The notes under the pieces are model-generated. The model made no database searches, was not told where the DNA came from, and saw only the letters and a program-made list of their open reading frames with translations. This document shows positions 31,339-43,631 of a stretch of 64,000 nucleotides of DNA, piece by piece. The position numbers and the translations under genes are program-made. This DNA is from Strobilurus pachycystidiatus (taxonomy: Eukaryota; Basidiomycota; Agaricomycetes; Agaricales; Physalacriaceae), in the NCBI GenBank assembly GCA_019915135.1, contig JAHLMK010000015.1:310001-374000 (forward strand), in the 5' to 3' direction. Every line of letters begins with the position of its first letter. The stretch's first letter is position 1.

Positions 31339-31381
31339 CTTGCAGCGGAGTTTAAAATACACCTCAATTGCGCCTACCCAC
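31339..31381 (-). repeat. Right terminal inverted repeat of the DNA transposon
   Basis: This is the exact inverted match of 9753-9795. Host spacer (TCTTTGAGTTTCAGGTCAG) resumes at 31382 and matches unit 4 at ~47404. Confidence 0.85.
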
Positions 31382-31636
31382 TCTTTGAGTTTCAGGTCAG
31401 TCGAGTCGTCACGCGACCATTCGTCCTGGACTGAAACGCCCGCTTTGCAGTATCGGCATCGAAAGGTGCCTTTCGCCTGGAACCTCTCCGCTCCCCATCC
31501 GACGATAATCTATGCTTCTTCCGAAAGGTGCTCGATGTTTGACACGAGGCTCTCGCAACGACATGCTTACCCGGTTACTTTTTGTAGGACGCGTATTCGC
31601 CCTCACCAACCCGCACAACCGCTGGAAAGCAAGTAG

Positions 31637-32110
31637 CGTACCAACCGCTGCCACCTCCACTTCCACCATCGCCAGAGCCAACAGAGCCGCCACCGCCACC
31701 CACGCGTGTCAATCAACATGCTGGTGAATGGGCACCAGGCGTCGCTGGTGATACCATCGCAGCCACGCCCGTCGCCGTCCCCGTCGTCATCCCACAAAGG
31801 CGAGTCGCTATGTCCTTCCATCTACATTTACGTCCAAGTCACCTACACCGGCATTGACGTCTAAATACCATCTACCTCTGTGCTACAAGAACTCGTACGG
31901 ACGTGGAGGAGCTGCGGCGTGCGCGCGGCGTTCAGGTCCAGACCGAGTCCGGAGCCGCCTGATGATCGTGTCTTGGGCACGCGGGGGTGGGGCGGGGGCG
32001 GGGACGTCAACGATGATAAAAGATCACGGAAAAAGGGAGAAGGGATCGCTTCCAAGACGCAGGCTGTCGCCGCGAACACGAGATCGGTCGCCGCCTGGGA
32101 GAAGAGATTG
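31637..32110 (+). pseudogene. Inverted SET1 exon-2 fragment (unit 2)
   Basis: Read on the plus strand this matches part of SET1 exon 2, which in the intact gene is on the minus strand. The order PPPPLPPSP-like, STS-rich, [13 protein letters not shown] and RTRDRSPPGR is kept (GCGCGGCGTTCAGGTCCAG near 31920, GAACACGAGATCGGTCGCCG near 32074). Frameshifts and stops prevent a protein. It lies in the opposite orientation to the neighbouring SET1 copies. Confidence 0.65.
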
Positions 32111-33736
32111 ATCCTCGCCTCCACTGAGGAGTGACGGGCCACCGCCTCCATTTAACTTTGAACGGCGTCGACGCGAGATTGAACTTCGTTCTCCGGCGAG
32201 TGGTTGCTTACAATTCGATGGCTTCTATCTTACGCGACCTCGAATAGCCCTACTCATCGGTCTTCGCTCAATGTCCCAGCTTGCCCTGACGCTAAATCGC
32301 ATATGCACTGCAGCACTTCCCGCGGTAGATTGATTGGGCCACGAGACAGACTAGGCTTTGTCTGAGCCACTGCCTCCCCACCAGGGCAGGAAGGTGTGAG
32401 GACACTTACTTTGAGCCTTCACAACAAAATAACCAACTCCGGATCGAATGTGTATAGCATGTATAGCACTTTGTTATATCACTTGTTGATATCCTTCTTC
32501 GGAGTGTTGTTACCTGCCTCATCTCGTCACAACTGGGTGAATGATGGAGGGTGGTGTGTCGTCGTTCTATCGTCTTCTGCTGGTCGAGTCTGATGATTGA
32601 CCGTGGCACTATGTAGCAGATGATGAATGAACGATGGGCTGCGATGCGCGCGTAATGAACGATGTGGCAGATGATCTGAGTATCACCAATCTCTGGAAAC
32701 AACTCTGTTGATCAGCATAAGCGTCCCCGTTCAGCTTTTCGGATATCAACGCGCCAAATTTTCCTCAACGACGCGCATCATCTATCGCGCTTCTTGGAAA
32801 CAGACACATTAGCTGCATACGTACTGCTATACGACGATGATTGAAAGAAGTTTGTGATTCACGTATCTAACGACACGACGGATGAACCAAATATCAACAG
32901 GATTGAGAGGCGCTTCGACGATCGTTTCTGGTCTGCTATCCCCGCGTCCATGGTCTTCGTGATCACATCCCAATCTACATTGACTACACCGTCCTCCGCC
33001 TGAGCGTAACATGACACGGACTGTCGTAGTACGTCAAGTAGCAGATGATTCTCGAAGGAAGTCGCGTAGCTGGCGCTGCGGCGGAACGAAACAGCACCGA
33101 CTTGTGGAGACGTGCAAATATCACTCCGATGATCAGGTTGTTCCGGGCGTGCTTCTGCAGCGATACCCGGTTTGTTTTTCTCCTCGTCTCAATCGCAGCA
33201 AAGAACCCTCGACGACGCGATTCATCTGTCTTGCCCGGTGGAGACAAACCAACAATGTGCGTCTGAGTAGCATAATACAATACCTCAACATCGCTCTGAT
33301 TGACACGTCCTTCGCTTCGTGATATGCTACGCGCATCAGTGGGGTTTGGGCGAGCTTTCCGTGGCCAAGAGTTGACCAAGGAGATACCAGTAGCGATGAT
33401 TAGTGCCGCGAGGGTGTGCGAAGACTCAAGTCCGTTTGGCCCTCGCAATATCGAGGACTCGGAATCATCTTGTTGTTGACGAACCAGTCAATGTTCGACG
33501 TGATTGACGGGATACTGTGATTTCCGGTCTTGACTCATGCTCAGGTCTTGGCAGACAGGCCAGTGACGAGGAGAGGACGTACTATCTCTGTTCACGCACA
33601 TGTGGGTGATATGGTGCAGGAAGCATCGCGCATGCCGTAGGGATGGACAGATGGTGTAGTCATGCTACATATTGTGATCAAATGATTGTTGCATTGATAG
33701 CTGCGTGGGTGATCCGGAGATCACAGTCTGAGAGCA
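32111..33736. other. Duplicated spacer of unit 2, no assigned gene
   Basis: This segment also occurs in units 3 (~40536-42085) and 4 (~48011-49587). The longest conserved open frame is 32984-33448 on the minus strand (154 codons). It has a 154-codon counterpart at 41333-41797 and a diverged one at 48990-49301. Because the copies are recent duplicates, frame conservation is weak evidence for coding. The family is unknown. It also serves as the upstream region of the membrane gene. Confidence 0.4.
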
Positions 33737-33744
33737 CTTATAAG
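33737..33744 (+). promoter_or_regulatory. TATA-like box upstream of membrane gene (unit 2)
   Basis: CTTATAAG lies 37 bases before the ATG at 33781. The same octamer occurs at the same spot in units 3 and 4. Confidence 0.45.
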
Positions 33745-33780
33745 ACGAGAGAGGACAGGTCAGTCGATAAATACCCAACA

Positions 33781-35282
33781 ATGTCTTCTAACTCATCAGA
33801 CTCAAACCTCATTGCTCCTCTCACACCGGCACAGGCTGATTTCATCTCAGAGAGAGCTTCGGCCGTTTACATCAATGTGGCCAGTCATGCTAATGCTGGC
33901 TTTCCGCTCTATGGTGAGTTGGCACAATTTCTTGCATCTGAAGATTCTGAACACTCATTGATATCAATGTTGCAGGTATATATATTGTGTTATTTGTCAT
34001 CTGCCTTCGCATGACTTTGTGTGTCCTCTGGTATTTGTCTTTTGATACCTGCAGCTGATCTTTGCATGTAAATCAGAACACGTCCCCTCACTTCACGCGC
34101 ATCAAAAATTCTCCTTGCAGCAATTCTCCTCCTTGCCATCTCCACCTCAGCACGATTTATCGCCAACATTATTTTTCTGCTTGCACAGATCAAGAGTTAT
34201 TTTGTTGACAATGCAACTCTGGATCTTGAACAGCGTTTTGTCTACTCCTTGCCTTATCTCGAGATTATTGATGCATTGGCGCAGTGGCCCAATGCAATTA
34301 ATGTATGTTGCATCTATATCTGCTTGAACTCACATTCTTAGCATTAATTCCAGTGGACAATCTCTGACAGCATTGTCATATGGCGAGCATGGGTTCTGTA
34401 TCCTAACAGCATTTTGCTCCATGTTATTCTTGGAGGTTTGACAATAATTAACATAGGTTAGGATCATTGATATTATTCTTATGGTCTATGGCTGGCTGAT
34501 CTGTTAGTAGTATTCTGGATAGTATCTACAGCATTTATGAATGCTCCCAGCATCATAGCAGTGCTGTCAAATAATATCCAAACAGCAAATATCATCATAT
34601 CAGTTGGTACAAATCTTTTTGCAACAAGTTGTATTGCAGTGAAAACATGGTATGTAAAACATTCTGACAATATAACAATATATTCTGGTGTATTTTAAAG
34701 TTGCTAACTCTGGTGATATCTAATATTCAGGCATCATTATGGGCTTCTCTCAAAACGACACTCCCAAGTTACTAGAATCTTGGTTCTTCTTGTTGAAACT
34801 GGAGGCATATTAGCTGGAACTCAGGTATCACTCAAACTCTGACTTTGTAACTCAGCATACTAATCTCATTGCTTAGCTTCTACTTGCTATCTTCGTAATT
34901 TTATTGGAGAATCTAAACTCATTGATCAATTCTTTTGAATTGCTAGTGGCAGTCTTTACAACTATTTCCACATATCTTGCAGTGTGTATCTTCAATTTGA
35001 CACATATTAAAATTTACTGACTATATGTAGGCAATCTTACCGACTCTGACTATAATTCTTGTGCGGATGAATAACAGCGTTGAGGCATCAATTCAGATAT
35101 CAGATGATGAACGCCCAGTGGCTAGCACTGTTGTCTCAACCATCCGGTTTGGCGATAATCCGAATCAAGGAACCGTGACTGGTACACGGTTGAGCCATGC
35201 AGTTCTCAATTCTGAGTTCCAGTTGGATATACTATACAGCAACCCCGCCGGCCAACAAAAGGACACTACCCATATTGTGTAA
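33781..35282 (+). CDS. Seven-helix membrane protein of unknown function (unit 2 copy)
   Basis: Eight exons: 33781-33913, 33976-34018, 34077-34302, 34354-34456, 34511-34649, 34731-34824, 34877-34981, 35031-35282, giving 364 residues. All junctions are GT/AG and all phases agree. A short N-terminus (MSSNSSDSNLIAPLTPAQAD) precedes about seven hydrophobic helices: GIYIVLFVICLRM; KILLAAILLLAISTSARFI; the SDSIVIWRAWVLYPNS segment; HVILGGLTII with FWIVSTAF; VGTNLFATSCIAVKTW; ILVLLVETGGILAG with LLLAIFVILL; and ILPTLTIILVRM. The polar tail is about 70 residues. The IVIWRAWVL and TN.FAT..IA.KTW signatures are typical of a large, uncharacterised basidiomycete family of seven-helix membrane proteins. 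Ligand or transport function is unknown. It is nearly identical to the unit 3 copy. Confidence 0.82.
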
Positions 35283-35963
35283 ACACATTTGGCTCACTTG
35301 TTATATTCCTTTACTTCAGAATATTTATATGGTAGTATATTTAAATAGAGTACTGTGTACATCTATTGTATCTGAGTTTTGAATGCTTGTGATCTGTCTT
35401 GAGTCTTAATGCTGGGTGCCCTTGCCAGTGGGATAATGCAGTGTGTGTCTGATGAAAGTGTGGGGGGTTCCCGAGTCCAAGTTACACCACTGATGCTTCA
35501 GAAGGAGAAAACAATGATTCAGACTTTACTGGAGCACACAACCTGTTCTCCTGGCCTCCTTTCTGCCTATGTGTGCATGCCACATCCACCAAAGCAGGGA
35601 AATGATGATGGGGTGTGTATCCATGTATGTAGAGTGCAGACAACAAATACGGGGAGAAAACCAACTATGCCTTTGACCCATGCTTGTGCTCGGTCAACTG
35701 TCACATTCATTACTCCAAGAGAACAGGTGTAGGTGTGAGTGTATAATTGAAGAGAGAGAAAAAGATGAAACTTATGATATATAGGTAAGAATTAGAAAAG
35801 AAAGATTGCAGTGCACAGAAAACGCACTTGCAAAGATTCCACACGGATCGCAAACCTCCTTTGCCACTCCCTAACATGAACATCGCGACTCCCGAACCTC
35901 GCCGCTTGCCACTCGGCACTCGCAAACTCCGCCACTCGCCGCTCGCCAAAGCCCGTTCCTAGC
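35283..35963. other. Convergent intergenic block, unit 2
   Basis: No gene is seen. It is almost identical to 43632-44322 and related to 6347-6977. It lies between the 3' ends of the plus-strand membrane gene and the minus-strand SET1 copy. Confidence 0.55.
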
Positions 35964-38775
35964 TCAACACCTTGCACTCCCACACAGCCACGGGATCTTC
36001 TTATCCTGCTCGATCGGGAAGTGGTAGTCTGCAAGCGTGTTAGCTCCCGTGTAACCAAAACCCACTCTTCACACCACACACACCCACCACACTCCCCCCA
36101 CACACACAAAGAAAGGGACACTCACCCTACGTGATCTCATCCCCCAACTCCATACCCTCCTTGGCGCAGATGACAATCGTCTTCTTGCTGTTAACGGGGA
36201 TGATCTTGGCCGTGCAGTTAGGCTCGCACGAGTGGTTGATGAGCCGGCTGAGGATGTGAAGCGAGGGAGTGTCAGCGAGTGAACGAAACACAGTGTAGCG
36301 TCAGTAAGTGCATAGTGGGAACGAACAGAGGTGTTACGGGCGCTAGCGGGCGTAGGGTGGGACGGGGGCATGTAGAGAATGAAGGGTGGGATGGTGGGAT
36401 GGAACCAGGATGGAACCAGGAAGAGAACGAGGAAGAGAACCGAGCACGTACCCTTCTTCGTCCCATCCACAACCATATCATCGTTGATCCTAAACAGATA
36501 ATTCGACCCGATCCCCTGCCGCTCGTAGTGTCGCTCCCGGCGCTCTGCCAACTGCAAAAACTACGCGTCAGCACAAAACCCCAAGTCACCTTGACCAAGA
36601 AAAGAACAAAAAAATTCGCCCCAACCCCAACACTCAAAACACCGCTCACTCACCACTGCTCTCCCATCGCTAGAGCTCGGGCACTCACCTGCCCCCTAAC
36701 AGCCTACCCCAAATACTCGATACCCATCTCCCCCCTCCCAATCCTCTCCATCGCATACAAACCCCAGCTATGTATCGGACTCCTCGCAAACCAGAGATGC
36801 TTCTTCCGCGTCTGGAGCTGCGAGAACTTGAGCGTCAAGTCCGAGGAGCCTAGCACCGTCGGTGCTTGCGTTACGCGTCCGCCGGGTCCTTTCGTTGAGG
36901 TGGATGTGGAAGAGCCAGGAGCAGAACCAGGAGTGGGCGTAGAAGAGGAGTGGGAAGGCGAGGCAGCGTGCGGAGAAGGAGCAAGCGAAGGACCTATCCT
37001 CCAGCGCCTTGTTCTTCACGCGATTCGTGGCCCGGTTGCTCCGCGAGCTCTGTACCTTCGCCCTGGTCGTAGTCTTCTCTTCCTCGACCACCCTGCTGTG
37101 CCCTCGCGCGTCCTTCGTATTCCCCAGCCCCCCATCATCCATCACGATGGTTGAATTCGTGAGGTTTGGCCCGCGCCTGGTACTGGCTGACATACGCCAA
37201 CTTCTCCGCCAAAGTGATCTCATAGAACCCCTCCGTGCGCACCGCGCCGCTCTTGTGCTGTCCCTGCCTCTGCCCCTCCTCTTCCCACCCGCCCTCCTCA
37301 AAGTGTAGGAGGTGGTCGTGTGTATGCGCATGCGCGTGAGGGGTCTGAGGGACACCCAGCCCCGCAGAAACCGGCCCCGCAACAGACCCCTGCTCGAGCG
37401 CCATACGCGCAAACCACCGATCCTCATCGTCTGCCCAGATGATCGACAGGTCTTCCTCCTCCTCGGGTTCTTCTTCCTCGGGCTCCGGATCGGGTAAAGG
37501 GGAGAGGGTGCTCGCCGGGGAGACCACGCGCACGACCACGACCTCTTCCTCCTCTTCTTCGTCTGCGGCTGCTTCGGCTTCTTCACCTCCTCCTCCTCAC
37601 TCTTCCCCCTACTGCTCTCCACCTGCTGCAGTTTCTTCCTCTTCCCGCGAATGGAGGTTGCGATGACGAGGACGACGATGGGAGAGTTTGCGACGACGAC
37701 CCGGAGGCAGGCGGGAACGGCCCACACGTCTCCCGCTCAAACTCATGATTCACAACGTACACCTCTCCCCTTACCCTCTTCCCCCCTCCTACCCCTCCCC
37801 CACGCTTACGCGAATCACTTGGCCGCTCAGGAATGGGGAGTTCCTGGATCCACAGGTGCTCCCGATCTTGCTCTTGGTCTTTGTCCTGCTCAAGAACTGT
37901 AAGCTTCCCCCAAACCCCCTTGTGTTGTGTTCAGAACGTACCTTCTCACCCCTCATCCACCGCCCCCCAGACTCCGCTCTCCCCTCCACCATCCACATCA
38001 CCTCCCTCCCTTTGCCCTTCCCTCGCACCCTCCGTCCGTTTTCTCCTTCTTGTTGTTCCCGATCCCGTATCAAATTAATCAAACAAGGGTAGTACGCAGG
38101 CGTCGAGGCAGTCGGGTTTCGCATCCCTGGCGTTACGTCCTCTCCGTCGCCTATGAAAGAAGAGAAGGGGGGGGTGTGAGCGAACACAAATACGAAAAAG
38201 GAACAGAGAGCGGAATAAAGCGAAAGAGCGAACAAGGAAAGAAAGTCAAAAGTCCAAGTCACATCAAACAGAAACGGAAGTCGCAAAGAAATGAGCAAAC
38301 AAGGAAAGAAAACAAAAACGAAAGATGCAAGTCAAAGTCACAAGTCGATAGTCAAAAAACTCACCAACACTTCACCCAACCACCGCTTCAAATCCCACCC
38401 CTACAGCCAACCCCGCAACCTCCCCAACCTATTAAGCCCCGGTCCCACAGGACCTTGTATAGCTTCGCACACCCTCGGGGTAGCAGCTCGCAGCGGGCGG
38501 CCATGCTGGGAGGGGGACGGGAGATCCGGACGTCGATGCTGCGTCTTTGTATGGCGAGCGGTCGCGCGCTTGGTTCTGGTCGCGTGGTAGTGGGATCTGG
38601 TCCTTGTACGGAGACCGGCGGCGAATAATGCGCTGCTTATGCCGGTGGTGGGGAGTAATCCCGTGGACGGTACGAGTCCCCGCGCGGATGTGGATGGTAC
38701 GCTGGCTCCTAGTAGCCAGGTGAACGATCGCGGTAGCCAGGCGACCGGTGTCGATACGATTCGGAACATGTGCTT
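35964..38775 (-). pseudogene. SET1-derived pseudogene (unit 2 copy, 'B')
   Basis: Minus-strand remnants in SET1 order: exon 3 ([35 protein letters not shown], ~38440-38770); exon 4 ([21 protein letters not shown], seen in parts ~38000-38150); part of exon 5 up to ETCGPFP (~37720); then a deletion into exon 8 (KKLQQVESS onward); and exons 9-11. It is disabled by frameshifts, by TAG at the SET-domain YVGE position (EYLG followed by stop), by TAG in place of TAT before the last intron, by a damaged exon 10 start, by PWLC in place of PCLC and by a stop after SARC. It keeps exon 4, which copies A and C lack. Confidence 0.8.
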
Positions 38776-40084
38776 GTAGAAGGTATAGTATGAAATGGAG
38801 CGAAGACACAGAAATGTATACTTGAACCAAGAAGAAAAGCGATTCTGAGAACGGCAGAGTTAATACACCGGCGGTCTCGAGCATCACGACGTTTGTTATA
38901 CGTGTTGTGGCGTCACGGTAGACGTAGACGAAATCCTTTGAGATATGAATTCGCGAATGACGACGAGTTGAAGCGAAAGAAACAGACCTGGTTGACCCCG
39001 ATTAATTCTCTATACGTTTCCAAGCCGCTGCACTGGGAAATGACTACGGTCCCACAATCATGAGCCTGGCGCCAGTCCTTCATTCCTGTAGGTGATACAG
39101 TCCTCGAAGCGTTAAGCCTTCGACTTCAGCGAGGCCCCCGAGACAGGCGCACACGATGGCGGGCGCGGAGCGTATACAACAGGCATCAAGTTGTGAGGGG
39201 AGGAGCCGACGATGATGGTTTGGATATGGTCAAGTTTCTCTGGAGCACTAAGTTATCCGAGAAGATGATGGCTGACGGAGTGAAGGGAGAGGTGTCAACT
39301 TTGTCTTCCTCCGTAAATCTTCTCCGGTGAGTCCGCTGCCTCTTCACCAGAGCCGGGTAGGAGACGCTTTGGGATGACGACCCTTGAATGTCGGTGACTA
39401 TTTCGCGCGAAGTGATGATTAACTGCTGACCAGTTGGCAATGATTTCGGCTAGTACGAAACTATACACGCACCTTGGTACGCTTCTAATGGAACGAAGAC
39501 CGGAATTCGTATTCGAGACTGACGCGCACATGAAGATATAGTGCGTAGAGAATTTGAAACGACGAAGGGCGTGCGCCGTGCACTGGTGGTGAGAAGCAAA
39601 GGCGGTCCGGCATTTGCCGATGCACCTCTCCTCCTACCATCACCCTAAATTTGATAGACCTCCTGGTTCGACGGCGCGCTGCACGATGGCCCGCGTCTTC
39701 TCCCTCCATCTCTCTGGTCACGTCTCTTACAACAATCCTACATGAAGACAAGGGACCTCCACTCGAAAATCGCACACTACCACTGGCGGCATCGACGACA
39801 AGCCCTCAGGGTGGTGGCTAGTTGGGTGCCCAAGGGCTCTCTCAGGTTGGTCGAGTCGTCACGCAAGGAGGCCCGACCGTTCGGACTGGACTGAAAACGC
39901 CCGCTTTTCAGTATCAGCATCGAAAGGTGCCTGCAACCTCTCCGCTCCCCATCCGACGATGTTTTGAGCTTCTTCCGAAAGGTGCTTGGTGCTTGACACG
40001 AGGCTCTCGAAACGACGCGCTTAACCCGGTTACTTCTCGTAGGACTGCGTATTCGCCCATACCATTCCGCAGATTCGCTGGAAA
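38776..40084. other. Spacer between units 2 and 3
   Basis: No gene is supported. The left part resembles 9111-9752 and 46441-47020. The right part (from ~39780) resembles 47340-47530 and the host sequence right of the DNA transposon (31382 onward). This shows what the unit 1/2 junction looked like before the insertion. Confidence 0.5.
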
Positions 40085-40535
40085 GCAACAGGCGTACCAA
40101 CCGCCGCCACCTCCACTTCCACCATCGCCAGAGCCGCCACCGCCGCCTTTGAATGCGCAAAAGGCGTCGCTGGTGATACCATCTCAGTCACGCCCGTCGC
40201 CGTCCGCCTCGTCCTTCCAGGACAAAGGCTCGCTATGTCCGTACCATCTACATTTACGTCCAAGACACCGACATCGGCATCGACGTCCAGAACACCATCT
40301 ACCTCTGCGCTACAAGCACTCGTGCGGACCTGGTGGAGCTGCGCGCGGCGTTCAGCCCCAGTCTGAGTCCGGAGCCGCATGTTGATTTTGGGCATGCGAG
40401 GGTGGGGCGGCGGCGGGGACGTCAGCGATAATCATATAGCAAGGAGGGAGAGGGAAGGGATCCGCACCCAGACACTGGTTACCGCCGCGGCCTTCGTCGC
40501 CGCAAACACGAGATCGGCCGCTGCCTGGGAGAAGA
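40085..40535 (+). pseudogene. Inverted SET1 exon-2 fragment (unit 3)
   Basis: This plus-strand match to SET1 exon 2 includes the GCGCGGCGTTCAGCCCCAGT stretch near 40338 (LRAAFSPS in the intact protein) and the ENTRSAAAWEK/RTRDRSP-type end near 40505. No continuous frame remains. Confidence 0.65.
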
Positions 40536-42085
40536 GATGATCCTTGCTTCCACCGAGGACAACAACACGAGATTGTTCGGCGAGTGTTGCTTCGAATCCG
40601 ATGGCTTCTATCTGACCATACCTCGTATAGCGTACACATCGTTCTTCGCAGAATGACTCTGCCTTGGACCTCCCGTGGTACATCAACCGAGCCACGAGAC
40701 AGGCTCGGCTTCAGCTTCGTCTGAGCCACTGCCTCCCCACTCAAGTCAAAGACCCAAGCTGCTTCGAATGATATGAGGACCCTTCGTGTACGCCTTTACA
40801 ACAAAACGTCAAATTTCGGATCGAACTTGTATAAATCATTTCGTCATATCACTTGTTGACATTCTTTCGAGTGTTGTTACTTGCCTTAGTTTGTCACCAT
40901 CGGTCGAATCATGGGGGCGGTGTGTCGTCGTTCTATTGTTTCTGCTGGTCGAGTCTGATGGTTGGCGCAATAGCACTATGTCGCAGATGATGACTGAACA
41001 AAGGTCTGTGATGTGCATGATGAACGATGTGACGGATAATCTGAGTATCACCAATCCTTAGAGACAGTTTGTTGATCAGCACAAGTGTCTCCGTTTGATG
41101 TCCTTCGAATAGCAGCGCGCCAAATCTTTCTTGACAACGGCCTTTGTCTAGTATCACACTTCTTGGAGACAAACACAGTCACCTCAAGACGAACGGCTGT
41201 ACGGCGAAAGTATCTAGCAACACGACGGATGAGCTAACAATATTAACAGGATTGCGAGGCGCTTCGATGATCATTTCTGGTCTGCTCTTCTCGCGTCCAT
41301 CGTCTTCGTGATCACCTCCCGATTTACGTTAACTACACCGTCCTCCGCCTGAACGTAACACGACACGGACTGTCGTAGTACGTCAAGTAGCAGATCATTC
41401 TCGAAGGAAGTCGCGTAGCTGGCGCTGCGGCGGAGCGAAACAGCACCGACTTGTGGAGACCTGCAAGTATCACTCCAATGATCAGGTTGTTCCGGGCGTG
41501 CTTCTGCAGCGATACCCGGTTTGTTTTTCTCCTCGTCTCAATCGCAGCAAAGAACCCTCGACGACGCGATTCATCTGTCTTGCCCGGTGGAGACAAACCA
41601 ACAATGTGCGTCCGAGTAGCATAATACAATACCTCAACATCGCTCTGATTGACACGTCCTTCGCTTCGTGATATGCTACGCGCATCAGTGGGGTTCGGGC
41701 GAGCTTTCCGTGGCCAAGAGTTGACCAAGGAGATACCAGTAGCGATGATTAGTACCGCGAGGGTGTGCGAAGACTCAAGTCCGTTTGGCCCTCGCAATAT
41801 CGAGGACTCGGAATCATCTTGTTGTTGACGAACCAGTCAATGTTCGACGTGATTGACGGGATACTGTGATTTCCGGTCTTGACTCATGCTCAGGTCTTGG
41901 CAGACAGGCCAGTGACGAGGAGAGGACGTACTATCTCTGTTCACGCACATGTGGGTGATATGGTGCAGGAAGCATCGCGCATGCCGTAGGGATGGACAGA
42001 TGGTGTAGTCATGCTACATATTGTGATCAAATGATTGTTGCATTGATAGCTGCGTGGGTGATCCGGAGATCACAGTCTGAGAGCA
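40536..42085. other. Duplicated spacer of unit 3, no assigned gene
   Basis: The left part (about 40770-41290) is nearly identical to unit 4 (48280-48790). The right part from about 41340 is nearly identical to unit 2 (from 32990, constant offset 8349). It includes the 154-codon minus-strand frame at 41333-41797, which I do not recognise. Confidence 0.5.
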
Positions 42086-42093
42086 CTTATAAG
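42086..42093 (+). promoter_or_regulatory. TATA-like box upstream of membrane gene (unit 3)
   Basis: CTTATAAG, 37 bases before the ATG at 42130. Confidence 0.45.
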
Positions 42094-42129
42094 ACCAGAG
42101 AGGACAGGTCAGTCGATAAATACCCAACA

Positions 42130-43631
42130 ATGTCTTCTAACTCATCAGACTCAAACCTCATTGCTCCTCTCACACCGGCACAGGCTGATTTCATCTCAGA
42201 GAGAGCTTCGGCCGTTTACATCAATGTGGCCAGTCATGCTGGTGCTGGCTTTCCGCTCTATGGTGAGTTGGCACAATTTCTTGCATCTGAAGATTCTGAA
42301 CACTCATTGATATCAATGTTGCAGGTATATATCTTGTGTTATTTGTCATCTGCCTTCGCATGACTTTGTGTGTCCTCTGGTATTTGTCTTTTGATACCTG
42401 CAGCTGATCTTTGCATGTAAATCAGAACACGTCCCCTCACTTCACGTGCATCAAAAATTCTCCTTGCAGCAATTCTCCTCCTTGCCATCTCCACCTCAGC
42501 ACGATTTATCGCCAACATTATTTTTCTGCTTGCACAGATCAAGAGTTATTTTGTTGACAATGCAACTCTGGATCTTGAACAGCGTTTTGTCTACTCCTTG
42601 CCTTATCTTGAGATTATTGATGCATTGGCGCAGTGGCCCAATGCAATTAATGTATGTTGCATCTATATCTGCTTGAACTCACATTCTTAGCATTAATTCC
42701 AGTGGACAATCTCTGACAGCATTGTCATATGGCGAGCATGGGTTCTGTATCCTAACAGCATTTTGCTCCATGTTATTCTTGGAGGTTTGACAATAATTAA
42801 CATAGGTTAGGATCATTGATATTATTCTTATGGTCTATGGCTGGCTGATCTGTTAGTAGTATTCTGGATAGTATCTACAGCATTTATGAATGCTCCCAGC
42901 ATCATAGCAGTGCTGTCAAATAATATCCAAACAGCAAATATCATCATATCAGTTGGTACAAATCTTTTTGCAACAAGTTGTATTGCAGTGAAAACATGGT
43001 ATGTAAAACATTCTGACAATATAACAATATATTCTGGTGTATTTTAAAGTTGCTAACTCTGGTGATATCTAATATTCAGGCATCATTATGGGCTTCTCTC
43101 AAAACGACACTCCCAAGTTACTAGAATCTTAGTTCTTCTTGTTGAAACTGGAGGCATATTAGCTGGAACTCAGGTATCACTCAAACTCTGACTTTGTAAC
43201 TCAGCATACTAATCTCATTGCTTAGCTTCTACTTGCTATCTTCGTAATTTTATTGGAGAATCTAAACTCATTGATCAATTCTTTTGAATTGCTAGTGGCA
43301 GTCTTTACAACTATTTCCACATATCTTGCAGTGTGTATCTTCAATTTGACACATATTAAAATTTACTGACTATATGTAGGCAATCTTACCGACTCTGACT
43401 ATAATTCTTGTGCGGATGAATAACAGCGTTGAGGCATCAATTCAGATATCAGATGATGAACGCCCAGTGGCTAGCACTGTTGTCTCAACCATCCGGTTTG
43501 GCGATAATCCGAATCAAGGAACCGTGACTGGTACACGGTTGAGCCATGCAGTTCTCAATTCTGAGTTCCAGTTGGATATACTATACAGCAACCCCGCCGG
43601 CCAACAAAAGGACACTACCCATATTGTGTAA
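42130..43631 (+). CDS. Seven-helix membrane protein of unknown function (unit 3 copy)
   Basis: Exon structure is identical to the unit 2 copy, shifted by exactly 8,349 bases: 42130-42262, 42325-42367, 42426-42651, 42703-42805, 42860-42998, 43080-43173, 43226-43330, 43380-43631. The product is 364 residues. I see only a handful of differences, for example Asn to Gly near residue 38 (HANAG to HAGAG), Ile to Leu in the first helix and a silent TTG/TTA change in exon 6. All exons are open, so it is an apparently functional near-twin. Same uncharacterised basidiomycete family, same polar tail and same convergent position against a SET1 pseudogene. Confidence 0.82.

Larger units (their letters stand above)
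9753..31381. mobile_element. DNA transposon with 43-bp TIRs, outermost shell of a three-level nest
   Basis: Bases 9753-9795 and 31339-31381 are perfect 43-bp inverted repeats beginning GTGGGTAGGCGCAATTGAGG. Without the copia insertion (9833-27714) and its 5-bp duplication, the element is about 3.7 kb. It holds one gene (27866-30929, minus) with a transposase-like layout. The left end is followed by an 18-bp direct repeat of the terminus (GTGGGTAGGCGCAATTGG, from 9795). I see no target-site duplication. Comparison with the unit 3/4 junction suggests that about 380 bp of host spacer are missing at the insertion (left flank matches ~47020, right flank matches ~47404). The whole element interrupts the tandem array between units 1 and 2. 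Confidence 0.75.

Noticed and set aside
32984..33448. 154-codon minus-strand frame present in units 2, 3 and 4
   Set aside because: Kept only as a note. Units 2 and 3 are near-identical duplicates and the unit 4 version is shortened and diverged, so there is no sign of selection and no family is recognised.
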